Source: an uncultured Gammaproteobacteria bacterium (GTDB lineage Bacteria > Pseudomonadota > Gammaproteobacteria > Arenicellales > Poriferihabitantaceae). Taken from it: a stretch of 64,000 nucleotides of DNA. The notes below the pieces were generated by a model. It had not been told where the DNA came from. It saw only the letters and a program-made list of their open reading frames with translations, and searched no databases. The position numbers and the translations under genes were made by a program. Where the stretch lies: assembly GCA_947259885.1 (NCBI GenBank), contig CAMYNW010000011.1:1-64000 (forward strand), written 5' to 3'. Below are positions 8,806-17,801 of this stretch, in pieces (within the stretch, counting starts at the first letter, position 1; each line of letters opens with the position of its first letter).

Positions 8806-9579
8806 ATGAAAATCCTGCTCAGTAACGATGATGGCTATCAGTCGCCCGGTCTTGGCTCCTTAGCGAAAGCGCTTTCTGATATTGCACAGGTCACAGTAAT
8901 TGCTCCTTCAACCAACCGCAGTTGTGCCAGCAGTTCGCTGACTTTGCGCCAGCCCATTACGGTGCGAACTGCCGCTAACGGAATGATGTATGCGGATGGC
9001 ACACCGGGGGACTGCGTTCATCTTGCGATCAATGGGATGCTGGACTTTGAGCCGGATATGGTGGTGTCAGGAATAAATGCAGGTTCCAATCTGGGTGACG
9101 ATGTTATTTATTCTGGCACCGTTGCCGCCGCGATTGAAGGGCGTTTTCTCGGCCTTCCGGCAATTGCGGTGTCTCTGGCCGGAGAAGGTCTCGATCATGA
9201 AGATCATTTGAAGCACTACGACACCGCGGCGAGAGTAACCAGGCAGATAATTAGAAACCTTGATTGCAGCCCTTTACCTAAGGATACTATTCTGAATGTA
9301 AATGTACCGGATGTATCGTGGGAGCGGCTTGATGGTATCCATGCGACTAGATGTGGCGCACGTCATCAATCTCAGCCAATTATTCCATTATCGAGTGCTG
9401 GGAAGGCGAGACAGTTTCAAATTGGTCCGGCAGGCGATAAGGCGGATGCTGGTCCAGGTACTGATTTTTACGCTATTGCGAACAATCAGGTGTCGGTGAC
9501 ACCCCTGCAAATTGATATGACCCGCTATAGTCGCATGCCCGAAATCGCCCACTGGGTCAGTGCGATGGATCTATCGTGA
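8806..9579 (+). CDS. surE: 5'/3'-nucleotidase SurE
   Basis: The 257-residue protein opens [15 protein letters not shown], with the paired metal-binding aspartates of SurE. It continues with [25 protein letters not shown] and [19 protein letters not shown], the diagnostic SurE block. It dephosphorylates nucleoside monophosphates and some polyphosphate. It begins the surE-pcm-yqaA-nlpD cluster; its TGA overlaps the GTG of pcm. A TATAAA box at 8794-8799 lies only 6 bases before the ATG, so transcripts could be nearly leaderless; this is a weak inference. Confidence 0.96.
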   Translation: MKILLSNDDGYQSPGLGSLAKALSDIAQVTVIAPSTNRSCASSSLTLRQPITVRTAANGMMYADGTPGDCVHLAINGMLDFEPDMVVSGINAGSNLGDDVIYSGTVAAAIEGRFLGLPAIAVSLAGEGLDHEDHLKHYDTAARVTRQIIRNLDCSPLPKDTILNVNVPDVSWERLDGIHATRCGARHQSQPIIPLSSAGKARQFQIGPAGDKADAGPGTDFYAIANNQVSVTPLQIDMTRYSRMPEIAHWVSAMDLS

Positions 9580-10247
9580 ACGAGACAATTGCCCGACAGG
9601 GGATTGGCATGACCTCGTTGCGCACCAGACGCCGATTGATAGATCGGTTGCGCTCCCACGGTGCTGCTTCCGAGCGAGTGTTAGGCGTCATGGAGAAGAC
9701 GCCTCGTCATCTGTTTGTTGATCAGGCGCTGGCGCACAAAGCGTACGAGGATACGGCGCTGCCAATTGGCCAAAATCAGACCATATCTCAACCATTCGTG
9801 GTCGCGCTCATGACTGAGCTCTTACTCGAGGCAGAGATTCCAATGCGTAAGGTGCTTGAGGTGGGCACAGGATGTGGTTACCAAACCGCAGTCTTGTCAC
9901 AACTGGTGAATTGGGTGTTTACCATAGAACGAATAGGCTCATTGCAGCAACAGGCAAAACAGAGGCTGCCAGCTCTAGGCTACCGTAACGTAAGTTATCT
10001 CAATGCAGATGGGTTCGAGGGCTGGGCGAGCAATCAACCGTTTGACGGTATTCTGGTTGCGGCTGCGCCCGCTGAAGTACCGCCAAAGCTTCTCGATCAG
10101 TTGGCCGAGGGAGGAAGGCTGGTAATTCCAGTTGGCGCGGAAAGCGATCAGCGCTTGAGAATAATTACTCGGGGTGCAACTGGTTTTCACGAAGACCGAC
10201 CCACAGCTGTGAAATTTGTACCGATGCTTAACGGGCACCAGGAGTAG
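9576..10247 (+). CDS. pcm: Protein-L-isoaspartate O-methyltransferase
   Basis: The product has 223 residues, GTG start overlapping the surE stop (GTGA). The SAM-binding motif [18 protein letters not shown] lies at about 93-110, with the upstream family block [21 protein letters not shown] and the later [22 protein letters not shown]. The enzyme methylates L-isoaspartyl residues in damaged proteins so they can revert to aspartate. The surE-pcm pairing is conserved and associated with stationary-phase stress survival. Confidence 0.95.
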   Translation: MNETIARQGIGMTSLRTRRRLIDRLRSHGAASERVLGVMEKTPRHLFVDQALAHKAYEDTALPIGQNQTISQPFVVALMTELLLEAEIPMRKVLEVGTGCGYQTAVLSQLVNWVFTIERIGSLQQQAKQRLPALGYRNVSYLNADGFEGWASNQPFDGILVAAAPAEVPPKLLDQLAEGGRLVIPVGAESDQRLRIITRGATGFHEDRPTAVKFVPMLNGHQE

Positions 10248-10258
10248 GAGCGCTTCTG

Positions 10259-10840
10259 ATGAGAATATTTGGAACGCTTTATGACAAAGTGCTCGAATGG
10301 TCGCGTCATCGCGATGCGGAACGGTATCTAGCGGCCCTAAGTTTCGCCGAGTCTTCATTTTTTCCTGTTCCGACAGCATTTATGCTGGCTCCAATGGTGT
10401 TGGCGAACAGGGATCGTGCCTGGTGGCTCGCAGCGCTTGCAACAATTACCTCGGTTGCAGGGGGGGTGCTTGGGTACGCAATCGGGTATTTTGTGTTCGA
10501 TCAGGTCGGTGCGGTGATTATTGATTTCTTTGGCAAGCAAGATGCATTTCAGGAGGTTAAGGAGCGCTTTTTAAAGGATGGGGTCTGGCTGGTTCTGCTC
10601 GCCGGGGTAACGCCGTTGCCATATAAATTGTGCACGCTGACATCCGGACTGCTGGGGCTCGCGCTGTTGCCATTTGTCATCGCTTCATTAATTGGTCGAG
10701 CGGGTCAGTTTTTCATTATTGCTATAGTGTTATGGTGGGGTGGTCCGAAGATCGAAAAACATCTGCGGCGCTGGATGGAGATCATCGGCTGGTCTGTAAT
10801 CGCTTTAGCAGTACTTGCTTATTTATACTTCAGGCATTGA
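10259..10840 (+). CDS. yqaA: YqaA family inner-membrane protein (DedA/VTT-like)
   Basis: The 193-residue protein has the family landmarks SFAESSFFPVPTAFMLAPMVLANR, VAGGVLGYAIGYF, GVTPLPYKLCTLTSGLLG and a late IGRAGQFFIIAIVLWW. There are about four to five membrane segments, with the re-entrant-loop arginine and proline pattern of the SNARE-associated/DedA group. It may act as a lipid scramblase or in membrane homeostasis; its substrate is not known. It lies 11 bases after pcm and just before nlpD, the usual place for this gene. Confidence 0.85.
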   Translation: MRIFGTLYDKVLEWSRHRDAERYLAALSFAESSFFPVPTAFMLAPMVLANRDRAWWLAALATITSVAGGVLGYAIGYFVFDQVGAVIIDFFGKQDAFQEVKERFLKDGVWLVLLAGVTPLPYKLCTLTSGLLGLALLPFVIASLIGRAGQFFIIAIVLWWGGPKIEKHLRRWMEIIGWSVIALAVLAYLYFRH

Positions 10841-10844
10841 TAGT

Positions 10845-11636
10845 TTGATCTTGGAAATCTCTAGAGTCTGGATTGTAATATTGCTCGCAGCTACGCTGGG
10901 CGGTTGCGGCAGCACTGCCACGGTTCCGGTCATCAATAAATCTCCGAATCGTCTTATTCCTCCGCAGACTGTGGTGAAGAGCGGTGACAGTATCTACAGT
11001 ATCTCCTGGGAATATGGATTGGATTTTCTTGCGATAGCTAAATGGAATGGTATTAAACCCCCTTATCGCCTCAAAACGGGTCAGCGTTTGAGTCTGCGAC
11101 CGGGGGCCGCACCCTCTCCGGCACCCACCCCTAGCGTAATCGTGTCGACTCCATTACCACCGGAACCCGCAGGCGCCAGCGCCAAGCCAAGTAGCGGGCA
11201 GAGCGCAGTCGGTTCAGGCACCGCCATGGCGTCAGTCTCTGCCACGCAGTCAGCTCAACCTCTAGCGGCGCCGACCCGCTGGCAATGGCCTGCAAAGGGA
11301 GACTTGATTGCAAAATATTCCCGTGCAAAGGGTGTGAACGGTATCCGAATTGCAGGTCAGAAAGGTAGCGCAATTCAGGCCACTGCCGCTGGGGATGTGG
11401 TCTATGTCGGTGAGGGTTTGCGCGGATACGGAAAGCTAATTATTGTCAAACATTCCGAGAAGTACCTGAGTGCATACGCCCACAATCGTAAAATTCTGGT
11501 GACCGAAGGGGAGCGAATAAAAGCCGGGCAGCAGATTGCGGAAATGGGTGACAGTGGAGCGGATAGGACCATGTTGCATTTCGAGATCAGGGTTAACGGT
11601 AAACCTCAGGACCCACTGAAATTCCTGAAAGGCTGA
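10845..11636 (+). CDS. nlpD: Murein hydrolase activator NlpD, lipoprotein
   Basis: About 263 residues. The lipobox is LGGC in VILLAATLGGCGS. A LysM domain follows (TVVKSGDSIYSISWEYGLDF to TGQRLSLRPG), then a Pro/Ala/Ser linker and a C-terminal LytM/M23 domain (WPAKGDLIAKYS ... HFEIRVNGKPQDPLKFL). The zinc-ligand pattern is degenerate, as expected for NlpD, which activates the amidase AmiC rather than cutting murein itself. The start is uncertain: TTG at 10815 (inside yqaA), 10845 or 10851. I chose 10845 because it clears the yqaA stop and gives a compact signal. Downstream there is no rpoS, which normally follows. Confidence 0.9.
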   Translation: MILEISRVWIVILLAATLGGCGSTATVPVINKSPNRLIPPQTVVKSGDSIYSISWEYGLDFLAIAKWNGIKPPYRLKTGQRLSLRPGAAPSPAPTPSVIVSTPLPPEPAGASAKPSSGQSAVGSGTAMASVSATQSAQPLAAPTRWQWPAKGDLIAKYSRAKGVNGIRIAGQKGSAIQATAAGDVVYVGEGLRGYGKLIIVKHSEKYLSAYAHNRKILVTEGERIKAGQQIAEMGDSGADRTMLHFEIRVNGKPQDPLKFLKG

Positions 11637-11738
11637 TACACTGCGTGCCCCTGGCCGCAAATCCAGCGACTTTAAAGAATCTCTTGCGTCACCAGATGTA
11701 CAGACGAAATCACTGCCACATTTCCTAATCTTGCATAA

Positions 11739-12800
11739 ATGAATCAGATTCCAGATTTCGATCGGCTTGACCGGGCTCTCGCCAAGTGGCCACGAGTAAA
11801 ACTGGCACATACGCCTACACCGCTTGAGCATCTGCCGCGTCTGTCAGCACAGTACCCGCTGCATTCCCTTATGCTGAAACGCGACGACTGCACTGGTTTG
11901 GCCATGGGGGGCAACAAAGCCCGTCAGCTAGAGTTTTACTTGGGAGATGCGCAGGCACAGGGATGTGACACGGTGCTGAGCACGGGGGCAGTTCAGTCTA
12001 ACTACATGCGGATGCTGGCGGCGGCGGCGGCGAAACTTGGATTTGAATGCCATATTCAGCTCGAAACCCGGGTGAAGTCCAACGATACAGACTACTTGGA
12101 ATCGGGCAATGTGTTACTGGACAAATTGTTTGGAGCGCATATCCACCCCTATGCCGAAGGAGAGGACGAACACGGGGCTGATAATAAGTTGAAACAGATT
12201 GCAGATCGACTGGCGTCAGACGGAAAACAACCTTACATTGTCCCGCTGGCGCCGGTAGAGCAACCAAAGGGAGCGCTTGGTTATGCCCTGGCAGCGAGGG
12301 AACTTACGCAACAGTTCATGCAGCAAGATATTGAACCCGATTTGATAGTAGTCGGCTCTGGCAGTGGATTAACCCATGCCGGCCTGCTAACGGGCTTTCG
12401 AACGCTGGGTATGTCGATTCCGATCCTCGGAATGTGCGTGCGCCGACCGGTGGAGGCTCAGTCCCCCAGGGTTCTATCCACGTGTCGCAAAGTTGAGCGC
12501 ATGTTGGGAGTCGATGAGGTGGTCGAAGAGTCGGATGTAGAAGTCAGTGATCTCGCATTTTCACCGGGTTATGGGCAGGCTTCTCAGAAAGTGATACAAA
12601 CCATCCAAGACGCGGCAGGGCTGGAGGGAATATTGCTAGACCCGGTTTACTCAGCTAAGACTGTAGCCGGCACTTTAATCATGCTCGAATCAGGAATGCT
12701 TGAAGACAAGAGCAAAATTGTAATGATTCATACTGGCGGCACCCCTGCATTATTTGCGTATCGAAAGCAGATACTGTCACTGCCTGAATTCGGTCTATAA
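11739..12800 (+). CDS. D-cysteine desulfhydrase / ACC deaminase family PLP enzyme
   Basis: The product has 353 residues of PLP fold type II. The Schiff-base lysine is Lys60 in MGGNKARQLEFYL; TGAVQSNYMR follows, then GSGSGLTHAGLLTGF as phosphate loop and IHTGGTPALFAY near the end. These are the landmarks of D-cysteine desulfhydrase and 1-aminocyclopropane-1-carboxylate deaminase. D-cysteine desulfhydrase or a related D-amino-acid lyase is more likely than true ACC deaminase, but this is inferred from the general distribution of the family. It sits in the place normally held by rpoS, about 100 bases after nlpD. Confidence 0.82.
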   Translation: MNQIPDFDRLDRALAKWPRVKLAHTPTPLEHLPRLSAQYPLHSLMLKRDDCTGLAMGGNKARQLEFYLGDAQAQGCDTVLSTGAVQSNYMRMLAAAAAKLGFECHIQLETRVKSNDTDYLESGNVLLDKLFGAHIHPYAEGEDEHGADNKLKQIADRLASDGKQPYIVPLAPVEQPKGALGYALAARELTQQFMQQDIEPDLIVVGSGSGLTHAGLLTGFRTLGMSIPILGMCVRRPVEAQSPRVLSTCRKVERMLGVDEVVEESDVEVSDLAFSPGYGQASQKVIQTIQDAAGLEGILLDPVYSAKTVAGTLIMLESGMLEDKSKIVMIHTGGTPALFAYRKQILSLPEFGL

Positions 12801-12834
12801 TTCCCCGCCCACCAAGAACAGAACGAGGTTAGTT

Positions 12835-13863
12835 ATGGATTTGCAGTCAGCAAATCGCAAGCTTGTCGCAGGTCACGACCTCACTCGCGAAGAAATGCAG
12901 GATGTGATGAGTCTGATCATGCACGGAGAAGCTACTCCTGCGCAGATCGGCGCATTTCTTACCGCGTTAATGATAAAGGGCGAAACAGTCGAAGAAATTG
13001 TAGGTGCCGCCACAATCATGCGAGATTTGGCCGCTAAGGTTGAGACCCGTTTGGCTCATATTGTCGATACCGTGGGGACCGGTGGAGACGGGGCAAAGTT
13101 ATTCAATGTCTCCACTGCTAGTGCGCTGGTTGCTTGCGCCGCGGGCGCCCACGTTGCGAAGCACGGTAATCGCGCTGCCACCGGTAATTCCGGCAGCGCT
13201 GATGTGCTTGAAGCGGCCGGTGTGAACATTGCGATCTCGCCGAACCAGGTCGGGCAATGTATAGATCAGGTGGGAATCGGGTTTATGTTTGCTCCGACTC
13301 ACCACGCGGCAACACGCCACGCTATAGGACCTAGACGGGAGATTGGTGTGCGCACGATATTCAATCTGCTTGGCCCTCTTACTAATCCTGCCAGTGCAAA
13401 ATACCAGCTGGTTGGTGTGTTTGATCGGAAGTGGGTGAGGCCAATTGCAGAGGTATTCGCGGCTCTGGGTAGTATTCACACCGTGGTGGTATGTTCTGAT
13501 GATGGTACTGATGAGATTTCATTGGCAGCAAGTACTGAAGTCTCGGAATTGAAAGACGGTAAGATATATGATTTTCAAATCGAACCGGAAGATTTTGGAC
13601 TGAAAAAAGTTTCAATGGAGGCGCTTACGGTTCGTGACTCAGCGCACAGTCTTGAATTGATAAAGGAGGCGCTGGGTGGGAGCCCCGGGCTTGCGTATGA
13701 CATGGTCGCGCTCAATGCAGGTGCCACCATATATGCGGCAGATCTGGCCGAAAGCGTTTCCGCTGGAGTGGCACTGGCACGGGATGTATTAAATAGCGGC
13801 AAAGCGCTGGACAAGCTTTCCGAGCTGGCAAAATTGACTTCAAGTTTTAAGGAGGACTCCTGA
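12835..13863 (+). CDS. trpD: Anthranilate phosphoribosyltransferase
   Basis: The product has 342 residues. The ATG at 12835 is chosen because of GAGG 8 bases upstream and the normal family N-terminus; an upstream frame to 12754 overlaps the previous gene. Motifs: VGTGGDG at 80-86 (phosphoribosyl-pyrophosphate site), NVSTAS at 91-96, KHGNRA near 107, SGSADVLEAAGV, and the GPRREIGVRTIFNLLGPLTNP block. It catalyses the second committed step of tryptophan synthesis. It is detached from trpE, trpG and trpC; trpBA lie 22 kb away. Its stop overlaps the start of the next gene. Confidence 0.95.
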   Translation: MDLQSANRKLVAGHDLTREEMQDVMSLIMHGEATPAQIGAFLTALMIKGETVEEIVGAATIMRDLAAKVETRLAHIVDTVGTGGDGAKLFNVSTASALVACAAGAHVAKHGNRAATGNSGSADVLEAAGVNIAISPNQVGQCIDQVGIGFMFAPTHHAATRHAIGPRREIGVRTIFNLLGPLTNPASAKYQLVGVFDRKWVRPIAEVFAALGSIHTVVVCSDDGTDEISLAASTEVSELKDGKIYDFQIEPEDFGLKKVSMEALTVRDSAHSLELIKEALGGSPGLAYDMVALNAGATIYAADLAESVSAGVALARDVLNSGKALDKLSELAKLTSSFKEDS

Positions 13864-14102
13864 TGCAAACAATCTTTGTGCAATTGAAGTGTGAACTTGG
13901 GCACTCTTATGATGTGGCTGCTGAATTGGTTGAGCAGGAGGGGGTATCTGAAGTGTATTCAACCTCGGGACAGTATGACCTGCTGGCAAAATGTTATTTA
14001 GCAGACGGCGATGACATTGGCAGGTACGTGGCATCTCGGGTCCAGAAACTGGAAGGCGTTCGCGATACCTACACCATTATTACCTTCAACGCATTTACCT
14101 AG
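13863..14102 (+). CDS. Stand-alone Lrp/AsnC ligand-binding (RAM) domain protein
   Basis: 79 residues: opens MQTIFVQLKCELGHSYDVA, then EQEGVSEVYSTSGQYDLLAKC and ends LEGVRDTYTIITFNAFT. This is the alpha/beta sandwich RAM domain that binds amino acids in Lrp/AsnC regulators, without the DNA-binding half. The ATG overlaps the trpD TGA by one base and is preceded by AAGGAGG, so translation is almost certainly coupled and strong. It may be an amino-acid sensor for TrpD or partner with other Lrp proteins; this is inference from position. Confidence 0.88.
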   Translation: MQTIFVQLKCELGHSYDVAAELVEQEGVSEVYSTSGQYDLLAKCYLADGDDIGRYVASRVQKLEGVRDTYTIITFNAFT

Positions 14103-14290
14103 GTAGTCCGAGGGTGGTCCCAATTCAGCCTGTCTGAGAATCAATCGGCGAGCTCGGCCTCGAGCTATTGGAAGTGCCGCTGAATCGAGCCCAGTATCGC
14201 CAGAAAAAATAGTCGTCATTCGACTAGACGCTGCTTTTTAATGTTTTTCGGGTATTACAACAGTCCACTGACGTATTGCATCCATTTGTT

Positions 14291-15070
14291 ATGAAATCTT
14301 TGAAATCACTGATCGAGAGTACTCGTTTCGAGACCATCATAATGCTGGTCATTATAGTCAATGCCATTACTCTGGGTCTCGAAACCAATTCCGAAATCAT
14401 GCGCCAACATGGTGTATGGCTGGTGCCGCTTGATCGAATTATTCTGGGGATCTTTATATTAGAGTTAACCGCAAGATTATTGGTATATCGATTTGATTTC
14501 TGGCGCGATCCTTGGCGCATCTTTGACTTGACAGTTGTCAGTATTGCTCTGCTGCCAGCCGGCGGAAGCTTCTCTGTCCTGCGTGCTCTGCGCGTTCTTC
14601 GCGTGTTGCGGTTGATCAGTATAGTGCCGTCATTAAGACGAGTGGTGGGCGGCCTGGTAGCTGCATTGCCGGGGATGGGATCAATCACTGCACTTCTTGG
14701 ATTAATGTTTTACGTTTTTTCCGTGATGGCAACAGGTATCTACGGTGAAGCGTTTCCAAATTGGTTCGGTTCAATCGGCGAATCGGCCTACAGCCTGTTT
14801 CAAATTATGACTCTGGAGAGCTGGTCCATGGGCATTGTTCGGCCAGTCATGGAGCAGTTTCCCTATGCGTGGATGTTTTTTATCGTCTTTATACTGTGTA
14901 CTTCATTCACTGTGTTAAACCTGTTTATAGGCATTATCGTGTCCGCAATGCAGGCCGAACACGAAGATGAAGCGAGTGCCGAACGCGACGTGCTGCATCA
15001 TGAACAGCAGGCAATACTCGATGAACTGCGATCTTTACGGCAGGAGATCAGGACACTGCGCGAACAATAA
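14291..15070 (+). CDS. Voltage-gated sodium channel, NavAb/NaChBac type
   Basis: About 259 residues, one six-helix subunit. S4 carries gating arginines at 98, 101, 104 and 107 (VLRALRVLRVLRLIS). The selectivity filter reads TLESWSM at 174-180, matching my recollection of NavAb from Arcobacter. S6 is FIVFILCTSFTVLNLFIGII, followed by an acidic C-terminal coiled coil (HEDEASAERD ... LRSLRQEIRTL) that would hold the tetramer. It conducts sodium across the inner membrane; such channels are linked to pH homeostasis and motility in marine or alkaliphilic bacteria. A TTG at 14276 is an alternative start. No operon partner is seen. Confidence 0.93.
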   Translation: MKSLKSLIESTRFETIIMLVIIVNAITLGLETNSEIMRQHGVWLVPLDRIILGIFILELTARLLVYRFDFWRDPWRIFDLTVVSIALLPAGGSFSVLRALRVLRVLRLISIVPSLRRVVGGLVAALPGMGSITALLGLMFYVFSVMATGIYGEAFPNWFGSIGESAYSLFQIMTLESWSMGIVRPVMEQFPYAWMFFIVFILCTSFTVLNLFIGIIVSAMQAEHEDEASAERDVLHHEQQAILDELRSLRQEIRTLREQ

Positions 15071-15188
15071 CCCACAGACGCCTCGAGTTGAGACCTTAGA
15101 TCAATGATAAGTCCGCTGTTAGTATTATTGTCTTTTAAGCCCCTGTGTCCCGCAGGTGTGTTCCGTTCAGAGGTGATAAATTGATCAA

Positions 15189-16052
15189 ATGAAGAATCTC
15201 TCTACGGACTTACTGCGCGCATTCCTGACCGTAGTAAAGGAAAAGAGCTTTAGTGCGGCCGGAAAACGGCTGGGGCGCTCACAGCCAGCGATCAGCTTGC
15301 AAATTAATCGTTTGGAAGACCTCGTGGGTGTGCAATTGATGGTGCGCAGGAGCCGATCATTCTCGTTAACGGAAGAAGGCGAAGTATTACTGGATTACGC
15401 CCAGCGAATTCTCAAGTTGAATGACGAGGCGATCTTACGTCTGCGTAAACCGGATGTCACTGGGAAGGTTAGGCTGGGTATACCCCATGAGTTTGCGATC
15501 TCTTATCTGCCGGAGTTTCTCTCTGGTTTTTCCGATACTTACCCTGGAGTTGAGCTGGAAGTGATTAGCGAGTTATCTCATACTTTACTTGGCAGGCAAT
15601 CCCGGGGCGAGCTCGACCTGGTGATCGCGATCCACCGTGATCCCGGATACGAAACCTCTTCGGATGGGTGGGGCGAGAAACTGGCCTGGGTTACTGGCTC
15701 CGCGGCCAGAAAGCCCCTCGATCAGCGGATTCCGTTGGTTGTGGCACCCCATGGATGTGTTTACCGATATCGAATCCTAAAGGCTCTTGACGAAAAAACG
15801 ATTCCATGGCGAATCGTCTATACCGGTACCAGCTATGGTGGAATTTGCGCTGCAGTGACGGCTGGTTTAGGGGTCACGGTTTTGGCCAGCAACACTGTGC
15901 CGCCCGAACTCGAGTCACACCCCAGTACTTCGCGACTTCCGGCACTTGAGGACGCTATGGTGGATCTGCACTATGACCGGGGGCAGCCTGATCCTGCTGT
16001 TAGTATGCTGGCCGACTATATTAAAAGAGTGAGTCGTCAGACGCTAAGGTAG
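15189..16052 (+). CDS. LysR family transcriptional regulator
   Basis: 287 residues. The N-terminal winged helix-turn-helix is canonical: LLRAFLTVVKEKSFSAAGKR, then RLGRSQPAISLQINRLEDLV (about residues 8-48), followed by a linker helix. The periplasmic-binding-like effector domain begins near GKVRLGIPHEFAISYLPEFL. The effector and target genes cannot be read. Its end overlaps the convergent EamA transporter by 9 bases, so it is not the classical divergent LysR arrangement. Confidence 0.9.
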   Translation: MKNLSTDLLRAFLTVVKEKSFSAAGKRLGRSQPAISLQINRLEDLVGVQLMVRRSRSFSLTEEGEVLLDYAQRILKLNDEAILRLRKPDVTGKVRLGIPHEFAISYLPEFLSGFSDTYPGVELEVISELSHTLLGRQSRGELDLVIAIHRDPGYETSSDGWGEKLAWVTGSAARKPLDQRIPLVVAPHGCVYRYRILKALDEKTIPWRIVYTGTSYGGICAAVTAGLGVTVLASNTVPPELESHPSTSRLPALEDAMVDLHYDRGQPDPAVSMLADYIKRVSRQTLR

Positions 16053-16940
16053 CGTGTCAGGTTTTTGGCGCGGTGGTTGCACATAGTAGATGCCTGCGAG
16101 AACCAGGCACAGCGCCGCCATTGTCTGCCAACTCAGAGATTCGTTTAGCAACAATATTCCCCAGACACTTCCAAGAACCGGAATCAAATAGTTGATTTGT
16201 GAGAATGTCACAGCTCCGAGATTGCGAATAACTCTGAAATAGATCAAGGCCGCGACCGCAGTTGGGAATACTCCCAGAAGAACAATTGCAAATAACGCGT
16301 CAGTCGAAGGCGTCATAGCGCTCGGGTCTTCTAAGATCAGAGTGAGCGGGATACTGCTTAAAGCCGCAACCAAGGTAACCCCGGTCGCCATTTGAATACC
16401 GCTGGGCCCTGGCCTGGATCGAACTAGGATTGTCGTAACAGAATAGCTAAGGGCACCACCAAGCACTGCAAGCTGGCCGATCAGATGGGAGCCAAACTTG
16501 CTCAAAACGGAGATCCCAACTAGAGTCATCAGGCCGGCAAACCCCAGGGCTACCCCTATTACTTTTCGTTGGGTCATTGGCTCTGATGGGATAAAAAAAT
16601 GAGCCAGAATAAAAGTTGAAATCGGCATTATCCCCATCATGATAGCTGCCAGAGAGCTGTCGATATATACTTCGCCCCAGCTAATCATTGCGAAGGGCAG
16701 GGCGTTACCTAGGATACCCACTGCAAAGTACATCTGCACTGCATTGGCATCGAGTGGCAGGCGTTGTCTTTTTGTCAGCAAAACTGTCACAAGTAAGCTA
16801 CCCGCAATGATCAGGCGGGCCGAAGTTAAGGTAAATGGCCCGACACTGGTAACACCGATCTTGATTAGTAAAAACGACGTGCTCCAAATCAGGGTCAGCA
16901 CGCCCAGTAAAAGATAATCTGTAACCGCCGATTTATTCAT
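16044..16940 (-). CDS. EamA/DMT family transporter
   Basis: 298 residues, ten predicted membrane helices in two EamA repeats. The first repeat begins YLLLGVLTLIWSTSFLLIKI and includes SWGEVYIDSSLAAIMMGIMP; the second starts near GQLAVLGGALSYSVTTILVR and ends with SQINYLIPVLGSVWGILLLN and the typical last helix LCLVLAGIYYV. Such proteins usually export metabolites or amino acids; the substrate is unknown. It is divergent from the N-formylglutamate amidohydrolase-like gene across only 24 bases, so the two promoters must overlap coding sequence. Confidence 0.9.
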   Translation of the reverse strand: MNKSAVTDYLLLGVLTLIWSTSFLLIKIGVTSVGPFTLTSARLIIAGSLLVTVLLTKRQRLPLDANAVQMYFAVGILGNALPFAMISWGEVYIDSSLAAIMMGIMPISTFILAHFFIPSEPMTQRKVIGVALGFAGLMTLVGISVLSKFGSHLIGQLAVLGGALSYSVTTILVRSRPGPSGIQMATGVTLVAALSSIPLTLILEDPSAMTPSTDALFAIVLLGVFPTAVAALIYFRVIRNLGAVTFSQINYLIPVLGSVWGILLLNESLSWQTMAALCLVLAGIYYVQPPRQKPDTLP

Positions 16941-16964
16941 GCATAAAAAATTAGTCAGTTAATC

Positions 16965-17759
16965 GTGGATTCACTGTTTGAACCGGAAGAAGATCCGGCA
17001 TATACACTGTTGAATGAGGATGGGGCGGCACCTCTATTGATTGCCTGCGACCATGCCAGTAACCAAATTCCACGCAGCCTGGAAGGACTGGGTATTGATC
17101 CCGATCTATACGAGCTGCATATTGCCTACGATATCGGTACTCGGCAAGTGGGAATGATGTTGATGGAGATGTTCGACGCGCCGCTCCTGTTATCGAATTA
17201 TTCGCGTCTGGTCGTAGACTTGAATCGTCATCACGATGATCCAACCATGATCACAAAAGTAAGTGACGGGCACGTCATTCATGGCAATTTAAATCTTAGT
17301 GAGACAGATCGAGAACTGCGGCTCAGCACGATTTTCGATCCCTATCATGCCAAGTACTCTCAGCTGGTGGACCGCCTAAAGCAGAAATTTGTAAGGCCCA
17401 TGATTCTTTCGGTGCATAGTTTTACTGAACACTTCCAGGGATTTGATCGCCCATGGCATTTTGGCGTGTTATGGGACAAGGACAAAGAGCTCGCAATCGA
17501 TCTGCTTGAAAAGTTTCATGAAATTGCGGTTCACAATGAGCCTGAGTTAGTAATTGGCGACAATCAGCCATACAACGCAAAGGTGCCAATGGGCTATTCC
17601 CAGATTGTCCAGGCTAACGACAAAAATGTAGAGATGGCGCTGATCGAAATCCGACAGGATCTGGTTGTAGATGAAAAAGGACAGTCGTGGGCGGCTGAAG
17701 TTCTCTATGACGCGGTTTATCCGTTGCTTACCAATACAACCGTGTCGTCGAAAACTTAA
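16965..17759 (+). CDS. N-formylglutamate amidohydrolase family protein
   Basis: 264 residues, GTG start. Family features are LLIACDHASNQIPRSLEGLG near residue 25, LSNYSRLVVDLNRHHDDP near 80, VHSFTEHFQGFDRPWHFGVL near 150 and NQPYNAKVPMGYSQ near 205. HutG/N-formylglutamate deformylases release formate and glutamate in histidine breakdown, but many homologues outside hut operons have unknown substrates. No hut genes lie nearby, so the exact substrate is open. Confidence 0.82.
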   Translation: MDSLFEPEEDPAYTLLNEDGAAPLLIACDHASNQIPRSLEGLGIDPDLYELHIAYDIGTRQVGMMLMEMFDAPLLLSNYSRLVVDLNRHHDDPTMITKVSDGHVIHGNLNLSETDRELRLSTIFDPYHAKYSQLVDRLKQKFVRPMILSVHSFTEHFQGFDRPWHFGVLWDKDKELAIDLLEKFHEIAVHNEPELVIGDNQPYNAKVPMGYSQIVQANDKNVEMALIEIRQDLVVDEKGQSWAAEVLYDAVYPLLTNTTVSSKT

Positions 17760-17801
17760 GAACTCTGTTGTAATTTTGATTGGTAGTTCAATATTCCTAA
17801 T

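Noticed and set aside
8794..8808. Leaderless surE transcript from a TATAAA box 6 bases before the ATG
   Set aside because: The -35 region is poor and the box could be chance, so it is mentioned only in the surE entry.
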